Below are positions 1 through 5,948 of a DNA stretch of 25,416 bases, piece after piece (positions within the stretch are counted from its first letter, which is position 1; each line of letters begins with the position of its first letter). The stretch spans positions 1 through 25,416 of the IMG/VR virus record IMGVR_UViG_3300003885_000080; one strand, 5' to 3'. The position numbers were made by a program, and so were the translations under genes. The notes below the pieces were generated by a model that ran no database searches, was not told the origin of the DNA, and saw only the letters and a list, made by a program, of their open reading frames with translations. Source of the stretch: a virus.

Positions 1-81
1 CCTAATCAAATGAACTACCGCCACACATCGGGGGAGGCAGGGAAGCACGTAGAGATATATTTTGAGAGGAAACGAGGATGA
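1..81 (+). CDS. 3' end of an upstream gene (partial, truncated by window edge)
   Basis: Frame 1 is open from the first base and ends at TGA 79-81, giving a C-terminal tail that includes NYRHTSGEAGKHVEIYFERK. The stop overlaps the ATG of the next gene (ATGA at 78-81), the coupling style used throughout this cassette, which supports real coding. Too little of the protein is present to name it. The position directly before DUF1367 and recombination-type genes makes a DNA replication or recombination protein plausible, but that is inference only. Confidence 0.55.
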   Translation, partial: PNQMNYRHTSGEAGKHVEIYFERKRG

Positions 82-386
82 ATTACATATTAGACGGACA
101 TAAAGTAATAGAAGAACCGGACATATCAAAATGGGCCCAATGGTTTCAGGTTGGTGACAGGGTGGTAAAAAAAACTACCCTTCAAGACAAAGAGGGGATC
201 TCGGTTAAAATATCAACGGTATTCTTAGGGTTAGATCACTCGTTTAGTGATGGCCCGCCATTATTGTTTGAAACGATGGTTTTTGGTGGAGAGCTAGATC
301 AAGAAATGGACAGATGCACTACATGGGACGAAGCTGTGATAATGCACGGGCTGATGTGCGATAAAGCAAAGTACTCAATAAAATGA
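78..386 (+). CDS. conserved phage hypothetical protein (102 aa)
   Basis: Start ATG 78 is preceded by GAGAGGA (64-70) at good spacing, and the gene overlaps both neighbours by 4 bases (ATGA at each end). The core segment ISTVFLGLDHSFSDGPPLLF followed by ETMVFGG resembles a small family I recall from phage early regions, in which this STVFLGLDH...GPPLLFET pattern is conserved; no function is known to me. No signal peptide or membrane segment is visible and the protein is acidic overall. The tight coupling to the DUF1367 gene suggests a shared role in early DNA metabolism. The family resemblance is from memory and the function is unassigned. Confidence 0.8.
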   Translation: MNYILDGHKVIEEPDISKWAQWFQVGDRVVKKTTLQDKEGISVKISTVFLGLDHSFSDGPPLLFETMVFGGELDQEMDRCTTWDEAVIMHGLMCDKAKYSIK

Positions 387-841
387 CAGAAATATACCTA
401 AAAAAAGTATTCGGTGTCCTCGGCCCTAATGACGATGATGCCAAGGAGTACCTGGAGAAACTAAAAAGCGGCGAGGTAATAAAAGCTACTGTAACCAGAC
501 CACGTAATTATGATTTCCACAAAAAGCTATTTGCCCTACTGGATGTCGCTTATGACGCATGGGAAATAGAGCCAGTAGAATACAAAGGCGTACCGATTGA
601 AAAAAATAAGACGAGGTTTAGAAAAGACATTACTATCATGGCTGGATTTTATGAGATGGTGGTTAATGTTAAAGGGGAGGTCAGAGCGCAGGCTAAGTCA
701 ATCAGCTTTGCAAGCATGAGCGAGGATGAGTTTTCAGAATTATACAGTAAAATCATAGACGTGATATTGAAACGGGTACTAAAAAACTACACCAGGGCAG
801 ACCTGGATCGGGTCGTTGAAGAGGTAATGTCGTTTACATAA
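383..841 (+). CDS. DUF1367 family phage protein (NinB-like recombination-region protein)
   Basis: A 152-aa protein with the hallmarks of DUF1367: RPRNYDFHKKLFALLDVAYD near residues 39-58, TRFRKDITIMAGFYEMVVNV near 77-96, and a C-terminal AKSISFASMSEDEF ... LYSKIIDVILKRVL segment. The family is found in lambdoid and other phages near nin-type recombination genes; its biochemical activity is not established, although a recombination role is often presumed. Length fits the family. ATG 383 overlaps the preceding stop (ATGA). Neighbouring Ref/NinZ-like and VRR-NUC genes fit a recombination or DNA-processing cassette. Confidence 0.85.
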   Translation: MTEIYLKKVFGVLGPNDDDAKEYLEKLKSGEVIKATVTRPRNYDFHKKLFALLDVAYDAWEIEPVEYKGVPIEKNKTRFRKDITIMAGFYEMVVNVKGEVRAQAKSISFASMSEDEFSELYSKIIDVILKRVLKNYTRADLDRVVEEVMSFT

Positions 842-854
842 CGAGGAAAACAGA

Positions 855-1007
855 ATGAGACAATACGCAATACCAATAGGCAATTATCTGATCTGGGTAG
901 CAGATGATGGCAAGATAGGAATACAGGTTAGAGAAGGCGAATCAGGTATATTTTCAGAAAAAGAACTGGAAAAAGTAATAGACAAGTTTTACAAAGAAAA
1001 CTTCTAA
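855..1007 (+). CDS. small hypothetical protein (50 aa)
   Basis: Short ORF MRQYAIPIGNYLIWVADDGK...KENF filling the gap between DUF1367 and the next gene. ATG 855 has a GAGGAAAA Shine-Dalgarno at 843-850 and the stop TAA at 1005-1007 is followed at once by the AGAGGAGAA RBS of the next gene. The predicted product alternates beta-like segments with a C-terminal helix rich in Lys/Glu. No family recognised. Coding is supported by the RBS, by tight packing and by the natural-looking amino-acid composition. Confidence 0.65.
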   Translation: MRQYAIPIGNYLIWVADDGKIGIQVREGESGIFSEKELEKVIDKFYKENF

Positions 1008-1020
1008 AGAGGAGAACATC

Positions 1021-1317
1021 GTGATAGAAAAATATGAATTAACCACCCTGAAAGATATATTTAATAATGTCCCGATAGACAGGGTTGAGGACTGCATGAA
1101 AGAGCTAGCCGCCCTGTTGATCCAAGCTAAAACAATAGATATGTCTATGCGTGCCGTTGCTCATCTAACAGCCGGAGACGCCGCAGATGTCAGGACGGAA
1201 TGGCCTGAGCCTGTGATATGGGTCGACGATGGGGAGGGAAATATAGTCACAGATATAGAGTTAAATAGTGAAAAAATAGGATCCATAAAAAGCAACATAA
1301 ACAGCCCGAGGGCATAG
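1021..1317 (+). CDS. conserved phage hypothetical protein (98 aa, GTG start)
   Basis: Starts at GTG 1021 behind a strong AGAGGAGAA RBS (1008-1016). The N-terminus LTTLKDIFNNVPIDRVEDCM then KELAALLIQAK looks like two amphipathic helices and resembles small conserved phage early proteins. The C-terminal half (EWPEPVIWVDDGEGNIV) is beta-rich and acidic. The following gene starts 9 bases downstream. No catalytic motif is visible and no function is proposed. Confidence 0.75.
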   Translation: MIEKYELTTLKDIFNNVPIDRVEDCMKELAALLIQAKTIDMSMRAVAHLTAGDAADVRTEWPEPVIWVDDGEGNIVTDIELNSEKIGSIKSNINSPRA

Positions 1318-1326
1318 GAGAGAATA

Positions 1327-1731
1327 GTGGAAAAAATATCACACATTGCACAGGAACGAGCAAAAAGAACCACAATACATGGTCCCGAAGGGCTAGCAGA
1401 TTTAATTATGAGCGGGTCGGCACACAACACAGACCCATCAAGACCATTTACTGGCCAGCCACATACGGATCAAGGCGAAAGAGGAAAGCAAGAACTGTCC
1501 GGTATAAGGATGCGGGATGTGGCAGATTGCTTAGTGAGGTCATACGTGAGGGCGGCAGGCAGTGATCTGCTTAATGATAAAACCGATAACAACACACTTA
1601 CATACAACGATGTGTATGAGATTGATTTTGATAAGATTGACCCAATCACTGTGGTGCAAAACTTGACGTGTGAGATAGAAAAGATGATGGGAATATTTCC
1701 AAACATTCCGGGACAAAAGGAAAAACCATGA
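1327..1731 (+). CDS. hypothetical protein (134 aa, GTG start)
   Basis: GTG 1327 is preceded by GGAGAG (1317-1322). The first half is low in hydrophobic residues and probably disordered (SGSAHNTDPSRPFTGQPHTDQG). The second half contains IRMRDVADCLVRSYVRAAGS and a DFDKIDPITVVQNLTCEIEK helix, which looks folded. A second ATG occurs at 1408, but the RBS favours the GTG. The stop overlaps the next ATG (ATGA at 1728-1731). Function unknown. Confidence 0.7.
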   Translation: MEKISHIAQERAKRTTIHGPEGLADLIMSGSAHNTDPSRPFTGQPHTDQGERGKQELSGIRMRDVADCLVRSYVRAAGSDLLNDKTDNNTLTYNDVYEIDFDKIDPITVVQNLTCEIEKMMGIFPNIPGQKEKP

Positions 1732-1934
1732 AAACCCAATCCCTATTCAGCCACTTAATCGACAGACTGCGAGACCACTACAGTCCTACTGTCATAAAGA
1801 CGACATCGTGTGATAATGACTATGCCTACAAGCAACTAATGGAGCGCACCAGAAAGCGGATCCAGCATAAGATCACAGAACTGGGCGAGGCCTGGATAGG
1901 CCATGTTAACTATGTGAGTAAGGCGAAGTATTGA
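1728..1934 (+). CDS. small hypothetical protein (68 aa)
   Basis: Coupled by ATGA to the gene before it. The product is basic and mostly helical (LFSHLIDRLRDHYSPTVIKT ... YKQLMERTRKRIQHKITELG) and could bind nucleic acid, but no motif settles this. The final codons overlap the TTG start of the downstream HNH-type nuclease. The gene is supported mainly by its packing between two convincing genes and lack of a competing frame. Confidence 0.6.
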   Translation: MKTQSLFSHLIDRLRDHYSPTVIKTTSCDNDYAYKQLMERTRKRIQHKITELGEAWIGHVNYVSKAKY

Positions 1935-2218
1935 ACGGACGTAAGCCAAATAAGGAAGAAAAGAAATGGCTCGATGCTATTACCGAGCTAGGCTGTATCG
2001 TTTGCCGCCAGGAAATGAACATCTATTCACCAGCGGAAGTGCATCATATTAACGGTGGCAGCAATCATCTTGAGAGCATCCCGTTATGTTTTGAGCATCA
2101 CCGGTCAGGCCGATATAGCAAGCCCTGCACATCAAGACACCCATACAAAGGTATGTTTTTTAAGCTGTATGGATCCGATAGAGAATTGCTTGATATAGTA
2201 AAGGAAATGTTAAAATAG
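1931..2218 (+). CDS. Ref/NinZ-like HNH-type nuclease, recombination-associated
   Basis: A 95-aa protein with a Cys/His pattern typical of phage Ref/NinZ-type HNH nucleases: CIVC (two Cys near residues 22-25), AEVHHINGG (His pair near 38-39), SIPLCFEHHRSG with a CxxHH pair, and a final SRHPYKGMFFKLYGSDREL segment. P1 Ref is a RecA-dependent nuclease that cuts at D-loops; NinZ-type proteins are smaller relatives. Start is TTG 1931, overlapping the upstream TGA, with AAGGCG 6-8 bases before it; no better in-frame start exists because the fold begins immediately. It lies in a recombination cassette with DUF1367 and VRR-NUC. Confidence 0.75.
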   Translation: MNGRKPNKEEKKWLDAITELGCIVCRQEMNIYSPAEVHHINGGSNHLESIPLCFEHHRSGRYSKPCTSRHPYKGMFFKLYGSDRELLDIVKEMLK

Positions 2219-2227
2219 TGCTATAAT
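2219..2227 (+). promoter_or_regulatory. candidate extended -10 promoter element
   Basis: TGC-TATAAT at 2219-2227 is a perfect extended -10 element located in the only non-overlapping gap of this cassette, 13 bases before ATG 2240. No good -35 at 16-18 bp is visible (a TTGATA at 2190-2195 is too far away). It may give a secondary start for the peptidase/VRR-NUC/HTH genes, but the start site would lie almost on the RBS, so it could also be chance. Confidence 0.25.
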
Positions 2228-2239
2228 ACAGGAGGTTGT

Positions 2240-2527
2240 ATGATAAAGAAAATCAGAATACTCGGCATAGACTATCCGGTGACCTATGTTGATATGTGTG
2301 GAAATGTGGGCCAGTGCCACAACCTGGAAACAAAGATAGTTATCGACACAGCCCAGAACAGCGAGCAGCACCAGCCCTGTGTTTTATTGCATGAGATTAT
2401 TGAGGCACTGGACTACCGGCTTGAGTTAAAACTAGACCATAACGTATTAACCTCTTTAGAATCAGGTCTATACCAAGTATTCCGTGATAACCCAGGATTG
2501 GCTAAATACATAATAACGGGGAAATAG
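2240..2527 (+). CDS. small phage putative metallopeptidase (HExxE type)
   Basis: A 95-aa protein that opens with KKIRILGIDYPVTYVDM and carries LLHEIIEALDYRLELKLDH at about residues 49-67. This matches a compact family of phage and Gram-positive mobile-element proteins with a gluzincin-like HExxH or HExxE helix (I recall the pattern HEILHAI or HEVIEA, followed by L...LYQVL). Here the motif is HEIIE, with the further His at LDH as a possible third ligand, so activity is plausible but not assured. Substrate unknown. A strong RBS (CAGGAGG) precedes ATG 2240. Confidence 0.65.
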   Translation: MIKKIRILGIDYPVTYVDMCGNVGQCHNLETKIVIDTAQNSEQHQPCVLLHEIIEALDYRLELKLDHNVLTSLESGLYQVFRDNPGLAKYIITGK

Positions 2528-2821
2528 ATGCCAAAAAAAGCAGATGCCAACCAGCCAGCCATTGTTAAAGCTATTCGCAAAATGGGCGCATCGGTACAGC
2601 ATCTACACACTGTCGGCCAAGGTTGCCCGGACATTATGATCGGTCTCAATGGTTATAATTATCTTGCGGAACTGAAAGACGGCGACAAGCCCCCAAGCGC
2701 CAGAAAGCTAACATCTGATGAACGAGACTGGCACAGGCAATGGAGGGGTCAGGTGGTCACCATCGAAAACGAGCAGCAGGCGGTGGACTTTGTGAGGTCT
2801 ATTCGAGAATCCGGTCTATGA
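2528..2821 (+). CDS. VRR-NUC domain nuclease
   Basis: A 97-aa single-domain protein with the PD-(D/E)xK arrangement of the VRR-NUC family: GCPDIMIGLNG (Asp near residue 35) and YLAELKDG (Glu-x-Lys near 48-50), followed by KPPSARKLTSDERDWHRQW and GQVVTIENEQQAVDFV. Stand-alone phage VRR-NUC proteins of this size act as Holliday-junction or flap nucleases in characterised relatives. The start ATG 2528 directly follows the upstream TAG and the stop overlaps the next ATG, so translation is coupled. Likely role: resolving branched DNA before packaging (inference). Confidence 0.88.
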   Translation: MPKKADANQPAIVKAIRKMGASVQHLHTVGQGCPDIMIGLNGYNYLAELKDGDKPPSARKLTSDERDWHRQWRGQVVTIENEQQAVDFVRSIRESGL

Positions 2822-3246
2822 GGACTAAATACCAATACCGCCACATAGTCATATTATTGACGGATTGGGCAACGTGGCAAACCAAGGGTATTCAAGCTCT
2901 TGATTATCCATCAGAAACCCCTGAGAGCCGGATGCGTGTAGAGCTAGCCCCTACAAAGAAACACAGAAAGAAACGATTTATCGAATACGCAGCAATGGGG
3001 AAGGAAACAAGATCAACCAGACCCCAAACCCCCGGATACACACCGAATAGACGTATGGCTACTGTCCACATGGCCATCCAGAGTGTAGATGACACCCTAA
3101 GACGACTAGCACAGGCCAAATACATTGACGGCCTCCCAGAGAGCGCCTTATTGGCTCACATGGGAATGAAGAAATCCAAGTTATACGAAGAACTCAATAA
3201 CTTACACGCATTTGTAGACGGATGGATAAATGCAAAAAAGAGTTGA
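2818..3246 (+). CDS. HTH protein, candidate late-gene (antitermination Q-like) regulator
   Basis: A 142-aa basic protein. ATG 2818 overlaps the VRR-NUC stop (ATGA); a longer in-frame ATG at 2740 would overlap VRR-NUC extensively and encode low-quality sequence, so 2818 is preferred. The C-terminus LRRLAQAKYIDGLPESALLA ... HMGMKKSKLYEELNNLHAFV reads as a sigma-region-4-like helix-turn-helix, as in phage Q/ArpU-type late regulators. It is the last gene of the early cassette, as Q is in lambdoid phages. Family assignment is by architecture and position only; a simple transcription factor is the alternative. Confidence 0.55.
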   Translation: MRTKYQYRHIVILLTDWATWQTKGIQALDYPSETPESRMRVELAPTKKHRKKRFIEYAAMGKETRSTRPQTPGYTPNRRMATVHMAIQSVDDTLRRLAQAKYIDGLPESALLAHMGMKKSKLYEELNNLHAFVDGWINAKKS

Positions 3247-3353
3247 ATTGTCCGGATTTGCGTGTATTATTATAGTCATACTACCCTAAAAGACAGTATA
3301 CCTCTTAATCCACGGCCTAGTCTGCGGCCATAAGCAGACAATCCCCCCCTTTT
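3247..3353 (+). ncRNA. possible short non-coding transcript region between early cassette and terminator
   Basis: No ORF of note occupies this stretch on the + strand. TTGAAT (3243-3248), a 16-bp spacer and TATTAT (3265-3270) form a moderate promoter match. Downstream is a hairpin GTCTGC (3320-3325)/GCAGAC (3334-3339) and then the strong terminator at 3354-3377. A transcript from this promoter would be about 100 nt. The simpler reading is that this is only the trailer of the early operon. Confidence 0.2.
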
Positions 3354-3377
3354 CCCACCCTACGGGGTGGGTTTTTT
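3354..3377 (+). terminator. rho-independent terminator of the early cassette
   Basis: Perfect 7-bp stem CCCACCC (3354-3360)/GGGTGGG (3365-3371) with a TACG tetraloop and a run of six T (3372-3377). On the minus strand the stem lacks a U-tract, so it acts rightward. It overlaps the last codons of the convergent minus-strand RHH gene, so the element separates the early cassette from the leftward operon. Confidence 0.9.
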
Positions 3378-3524
3378 ATTACGGAGGATCAGCCTGGCTT
3401 TATCGATCGCGGCTTTAACAAAAAACCCTGACAAAGTGCGAGAGTCTAATATAGCCGCTTTCTGGATCAGCTCTTTCTCGGCCAGGGAGATACGGAAATT
3501 AACAAAAACTTTTGATTTAGGCAT
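3360..3524 (-). CDS. ribbon-helix-helix DNA-binding protein (54 aa)
   Basis: ATG at 3524-3522 (minus strand) to TAG at 3362-3360. The sequence begins MPKSKVFVNFRISLAEKELI then QKAAILDSRTLSGFFVKAAI. This is the classic RHH/DUF1778-like layout: a short beta strand (VFVNFRIS), helix A (LAEKELIQKAAIL), a turn and helix B (TLSGFFVKAAIDKARL). Such proteins are dimeric repressors or antitoxins that bind short palindromes. It is the last gene of the leftward operon, and a palindrome overlaps that operon's promoter (4857-4871), so autoregulation is a reasonable guess. No partner toxin is obvious. RBS is weak (AAAGAG). Confidence 0.75.
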   Translation of the reverse strand: MPKSKVFVNFRISLAEKELIQKAAILDSRTLSGFFVKAAIDKARLILRNKKPTP

Positions 3525-3540
3525 GATTTTACTCTTTTTG

Positions 3541-3612
3541 TTAGCCGAAAATAACCCCGATCACTGCCAGCCCAAAATAGGCCAGCAGGATCAGGCGAGT
3601 GGAGAAGGTCAT
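3541..3612 (-). CDS. micro-membrane peptide (23 aa)
   Basis: Minus-strand ORF MTFSTRLILLAYFGLAVIGV-IFG, almost entirely one hydrophobic helix. Its ATG (3612-3610) overlaps the stop of the 26-aa peptide upstream (ATGA), and GGAG lies 8 bases before it. Overlap coupling, a good RBS and the transmembrane character together argue for expression, although 23 codons is short enough to be chance. It might be a pinholin-like or regulatory membrane peptide; no family is recognised. Confidence 0.45.
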   Translation of the reverse strand: MTFSTRLILLAYFGLAVIGVIFG

Positions 3613-3689
3613 AATACGATCTCCAGAAAATGCACTGTATTAACTATCCACAGCGCACATACAGCCACAATATAAACGAGAGTATCCAT
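3609..3689 (-). CDS. micro-membrane peptide (26 aa)
   Basis: Minus-strand ORF beginning MDTLVYIVAVCALWIVNTVH, predicted as a single membrane-spanning helix. ATG (3689-3687) overlaps the TAA of the upstream gene (TAATG), with AGAGG 7 bases before the start. The downstream 23-aa peptide is coupled to it by ATGA. Two successive hydrophobic micro-ORFs with RBSs in a leftward operon form a coherent unit. Function unknown. Confidence 0.5.
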   Translation of the reverse strand: MDTLVYIVAVCALWIVNTVHFLEIVL

Positions 3690-3949
3690 TAGGCGGCCTC
3701 TTTGATTTGCTCAAGCGTCACAGGGGACCAGTTTATATCTAACTCAACACCGGCGCTGATAATCTCTTGAATAGAGATATACCCAAGCTCTGGATAGCCG
3801 AGGTCAGCAAGACCAAAGGCCTGTATTTGCCCGTCACCGTCTGGATCTGAATCCTTTTCGGTGATGTAAAAATCGCCTGCATTACAAAAATAATGTAGGT
3901 AGACCACGGCTTGATCTCCCATGCCATTCTGACCATAGGTCTCAGGCAT
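3689..3949 (-). CDS. small conserved protein, DUF2958-like tail; true N-terminus uncertain
   Basis: The ATG-initiated form has 86 aa and includes AFGLADLGYPELGYISIQEI, reminiscent of DUF2958-type proteins of mobile elements (FGL...ELGYFSL...). The C-terminus SPVTLEQIKEAA ends at TAA 3691-3689. The frame stays open upstream to a stop at 4039-4037 and reads like real protein (IPAPLGNRWRDIIDLLVNLA then DVVSS). That extension has no ATG, GTG or TTG; only ATT 4024-4022 or CTG 3979-3977 could initiate it. The ATT would lie 2 bases after the upstream gene's stop, an ideal coupled position. So the protein may be about 111 aa with a rare start codon. Function unknown. Confidence 0.6.
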   Translation of the reverse strand: MPETYGQNGMGDQAVVYLHYFCNAGDFYITEKDSDPDGDGQIQAFGLADLGYPELGYISIQEIISAGVELDINWSPVTLEQIKEAA

Positions 3950-4026
3950 ACTGGAGACAACATCGGCAAGATTAACCAGTAAATCTATAATATCGCGCCA
4001 CCTGTTGCCAAGAGGCGCTGGAATGG

Positions 4027-4785
4027 CTAAACTGCTTTACTAACGATGATTGCTTTAGTAGGACGCTTGAAAAAACCAAACTTGTCATCCTTGTCACTCA
4101 CATCCACCTTAGCTATGAATGAAATGGTATCGCCTTTGTTAGCGTCAAGCGACATAGGGTAGCTGCCCCACACTTTAAATCCCTGCGGTGCTCTAACTAA
4201 CATTTTGAGCACTGTGCCATAAAAACTATCCTGACTCTTGATGCACAGGATTTCACCTGTGATGTTGATGCGGGCGTCAGTAACTGGGACAGGATCAGCA
4301 GCTGCGGCTTCCGCTACTCGTTGTTGCTCATACTTTTCAGCCTGGGTAAGCGGCCTAACACCATCAGTTTCATCAGCAATAGTGCAAGCGAGGTGAACCC
4401 CAAACGGAATGTTGGCACTTAATGTGTGATTAAAATCCTCCAGCATCCACCAGAAATAATCCACGTCATCAGCAAATACGTTAGACAACCGTTGCCCACG
4501 GAACTTACCGTAAGGAATAAAATCAGGATTAATGAGTTCAAGCTCCATGGCCCATCGATCATCCCCGCGTAGCTTGCCAATTTCATCAAGCTCAAAATAT
4601 CCAGCGTGTAATTCCATACCTGCGCGATCAGCAAACACTCGCGCCTTGTCCTGCGCGGTATCCCAGTTTGTGGAAAGATTCTTAATGTAATTTTCAACGC
4701 ATGCGGTTTCAGTAGCGACTATAGTACGCAACGTATAAAACCCATACTTTTCACCGGTGCTGATAAATGCAATTCGTGAAGTCAT
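4027..4785 (-). CDS. hypothetical protein with DUF3820-like motif and C-terminal OB-like domain (252 aa)
   Basis: Residues about 90-118 contain IPYGKFRGQRLSNV and VDYFWWMLEDF, the pattern of DUF3820-type segments (PFGKYKG...YL.WL). The C-terminal third (ITGEILCIKSQDSFYGTVLK ... GFKVWGSYPMSLD ... DKFGFFKRPTKAIIV) resembles an OB-like beta domain that recurs in phage and mobile-element proteins. Together these suggest a nucleic-acid-related role, not a known enzyme. Start at ATG 4785 is chosen because AGAGGGA sits 6 bases upstream; an in-frame ATG at 4812 lacks an RBS. It is the first gene of the leftward operon and is transcribed from the promoter at 4855-4882. Confidence 0.7.
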   Translation of the reverse strand: MTSRIAFISTGEKYGFYTLRTIVATETACVENYIKNLSTNWDTAQDKARVFADRAGMELHAGYFELDEIGKLRGDDRWAMELELINPDFIPYGKFRGQRLSNVFADDVDYFWWMLEDFNHTLSANIPFGVHLACTIADETDGVRPLTQAEKYEQQRVAEAAAADPVPVTDARINITGEILCIKSQDSFYGTVLKMLVRAPQGFKVWGSYPMSLDANKGDTISFIAKVDVSDKDDKFGFFKRPTKAIIVSKAV

Positions 4786-4817
4786 TTTAATTCCCTCTTG
4801 TTGATAAGCCATTATCG

Positions 4818-4839
4818 CGGGCTCTGATTAAAAAGCCCG
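4818..4839 (-). promoter_or_regulatory. hairpin in the leftward mRNA leader
   Basis: CGGGCT (4818-4823) and AGCCCG (4834-4839) form a 6-bp stem with a 10-base loop. On the minus strand it lies in the 5' UTR between the predicted promoter and the ATG at 4785. There is no U-tract on either strand, so it is unlikely to be a terminator; it may stabilise the leader. Confidence 0.35.
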
Positions 4840-4854
4840 TATGTTGATAACTAC

Positions 4855-4882
4855 AGTATACACAATGTATAGCGATTGTCTA
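4855..4882 (-). promoter_or_regulatory. leftward promoter overlapped by a palindromic operator
   Basis: On the minus strand TAGACA (4882-4877), a 16-bp spacer and TATACT (4860-4855) give 5/6 matches to both sigma70 hexamers. A perfect inverted repeat TATACA-CAA-TGTATA at 4857-4871 overlaps the -10 and the spacer, exactly where a repressor would block RNA polymerase. TATAG recurs 21 bp away (4868-4872 and 4889-4893). The RHH protein at the distal end of this operon and the HTH protein at 5476 are candidate ligands (inference). A perfect TATAAT facing right lies at 4895-4900, but without a recognisable -35. Confidence 0.55.
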
Positions 4883-4926
4883 GCAAAGTATAGATATAAT
4901 TAACTACCTAAACGCCTGAAAAGCTT

Positions 4927-5400
4927 ATGAAAACTCAAAACAAGACATCAGAAAGCCAAGCAATGCAGGACTATTACGATGGTAATGAAAATCATCCTGG
5001 CGGAGCGCCCACTAAATACAATAACGCTGTATTAACCACAGCTATTGATTACCTAAATAACTTCAAAGAGCACGGACAGAATGTTCCTACCATTGCAAGA
5101 CTCGCGCAACTGCTTGAAATAACAGAAGTTACTTTATATCAATGGGCAAAGCATGAGGATAAAGCCGAGTTATCTTATACTTTAGACAGAATCAAGCAAT
5201 CACAGAAGATAGAACTGATTGAAAACGGTCTAGCAAGCAACTACAACTCAAACATCACTAAATTAATGCTTTACAATCATGGGTTTAGTGAGAAGCAGCA
5301 GGTCACAGGACAAATCCAGGTCAGCAAGGTTGAGCGTAGTATTATCGACGTGACGCCAGCGCTCGGGCACGAGGAAATAGAAGGGGAAACAACGAGTTAG
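4927..5400 (+). CDS. terS: terminase small subunit (P22 gp3-like)
   Basis: A 157-aa protein with the GP3_package layout: GGAPTKYNNAV near residues 25-35, NVPTIARLAQLLEITEVTLY then QWAKH (helix-turn-helix, about 53-78), and a helical part IKQSQKIELIENGLASNYNS then NITKLMLYNHGFSEKQQVTG. In P22, gp3 forms a ring that recognises the pac site and hands DNA to the large subunit. The disordered C-terminus (VTPALGHEEIEGETTS) is where small terminases often contact TerL. It begins the rightward packaging module. The RBS is poor (only GAAAAG upstream). Confidence 0.85.
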   Translation: MKTQNKTSESQAMQDYYDGNENHPGGAPTKYNNAVLTTAIDYLNNFKEHGQNVPTIARLAQLLEITEVTLYQWAKHEDKAELSYTLDRIKQSQKIELIENGLASNYNSNITKLMLYNHGFSEKQQVTGQIQVSKVERSIIDVTPALGHEEIEGETTS

Positions 5401-5417
5401 ATGGATGCGCCACAAAA

Positions 5418-5497
5418 TGTCCCACTAGGTGTCCCACATGGTACAATGTCCCATTATAATTAAGGAGAATGTCCCATGTCCCGCCAAGAATGTCCCA
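5418..5497 (+). repeat. TGTCCCA repeat cluster at the start of the HTH gene
   Basis: Exact TGTCCCA occurs at 5418-5424, 5430-5436, 5447-5453, 5470-5476 and 5491-5497, with a near copy TGTCCCG at 5477-5483. Four of the exact copies are preceded by AA. Start-to-start spacing is 12, 17, 23 and 21 bp. The cluster spans the intergenic region, the RBS (AAGGAG 5462-5467) and the start codon of the HTH gene, an arrangement typical of an autoregulated operator array. The upstream copies also lie in a 20-codon ORF (5401-5463), which I do not regard as a gene. Confidence 0.6.
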
Positions 5498-5937
5498 CGC
5501 TTACAGAGGCGCTAGAAACAGCAGGAATCAACAAAACAAGATTGGCTGAATTGCTGAACGTAAATCGCAAGACCGTTCAGAGAATGGGTGATGAATTGAC
5601 GCCAGACGTTCAGGCGGTATTATCTAAGATCCCCAAAACAGAACCAACCATTCCGCGAACTGTAAGCGGGACAACAGAGAAATATGCGGAAGCGATTAAA
5701 GTGCAACCATACGATATGCTGGCACCGATCAAATGGCACCCAGAGATTAATCAAAAGATATTCGACGGTCACGGACGTGGCGTTCCTGTAGACGGGTTTG
5801 TTCTCATCTCAATGGGTCGCGTTGCCGATAATATGCCGGAGTGCCAGGTCGTAGCAGAGACTGACTGGATGACACGATTAGCGCACAAATGCGATCACAG
5901 CTACAAAGGATGGACCTGCAAGCCATGTCTATATTAA
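5476..5937 (+). CDS. HTH DNA-binding protein with C-terminal Cys/His cluster (153 aa)
   Basis: Residues about 8-36 (LTEALETAGINKTRLAELLN then VNRKTVQRM) form a clear helix-turn-helix of the XRE/resolvase-like kind. The middle contains GVPVDGFVLISMGRVADN, of unknown role. The C-terminus CDHSYKGWTCKPC could bind one zinc ion. AAGGAG lies 8 bases before ATG 5476. The TGTCCCA array overlaps its own start, so negative autoregulation is a natural hypothesis. Location between TerS and TerL is unusual for a regulator; it could control late transcription or take part in pac/cos recognition. Confidence 0.7.
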   Translation: MSRQECPTLTEALETAGINKTRLAELLNVNRKTVQRMGDELTPDVQAVLSKIPKTEPTIPRTVSGTTEKYAEAIKVQPYDMLAPIKWHPEINQKIFDGHGRGVPVDGFVLISMGRVADNMPECQVVAETDWMTRLAHKCDHSYKGWTCKPCLY

Positions 5938-5948
5938 GAGGTAACGCA

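Noticed and set aside
2740-2817. Upstream in-frame start for the HTH protein at 2818
   Set aside because: It would overlap the VRR-NUC gene by 80 bases with Gly/Arg-rich sequence; the ATGA-coupled ATG at 2818 is preferred.
3367-3675. 102-codon rightward ORF downstream of the terminator
   Set aside because: It starts inside the terminator and lacks an RBS. The opposite strand has an RHH protein and two coupled micro-ORFs with RBSs that explain the sequence better.
5418-5497. CRISPR-like array
   Set aside because: The repeat unit is only 7 bases with irregular short spacers overlapping a start codon; this looks like operators, not CRISPR.
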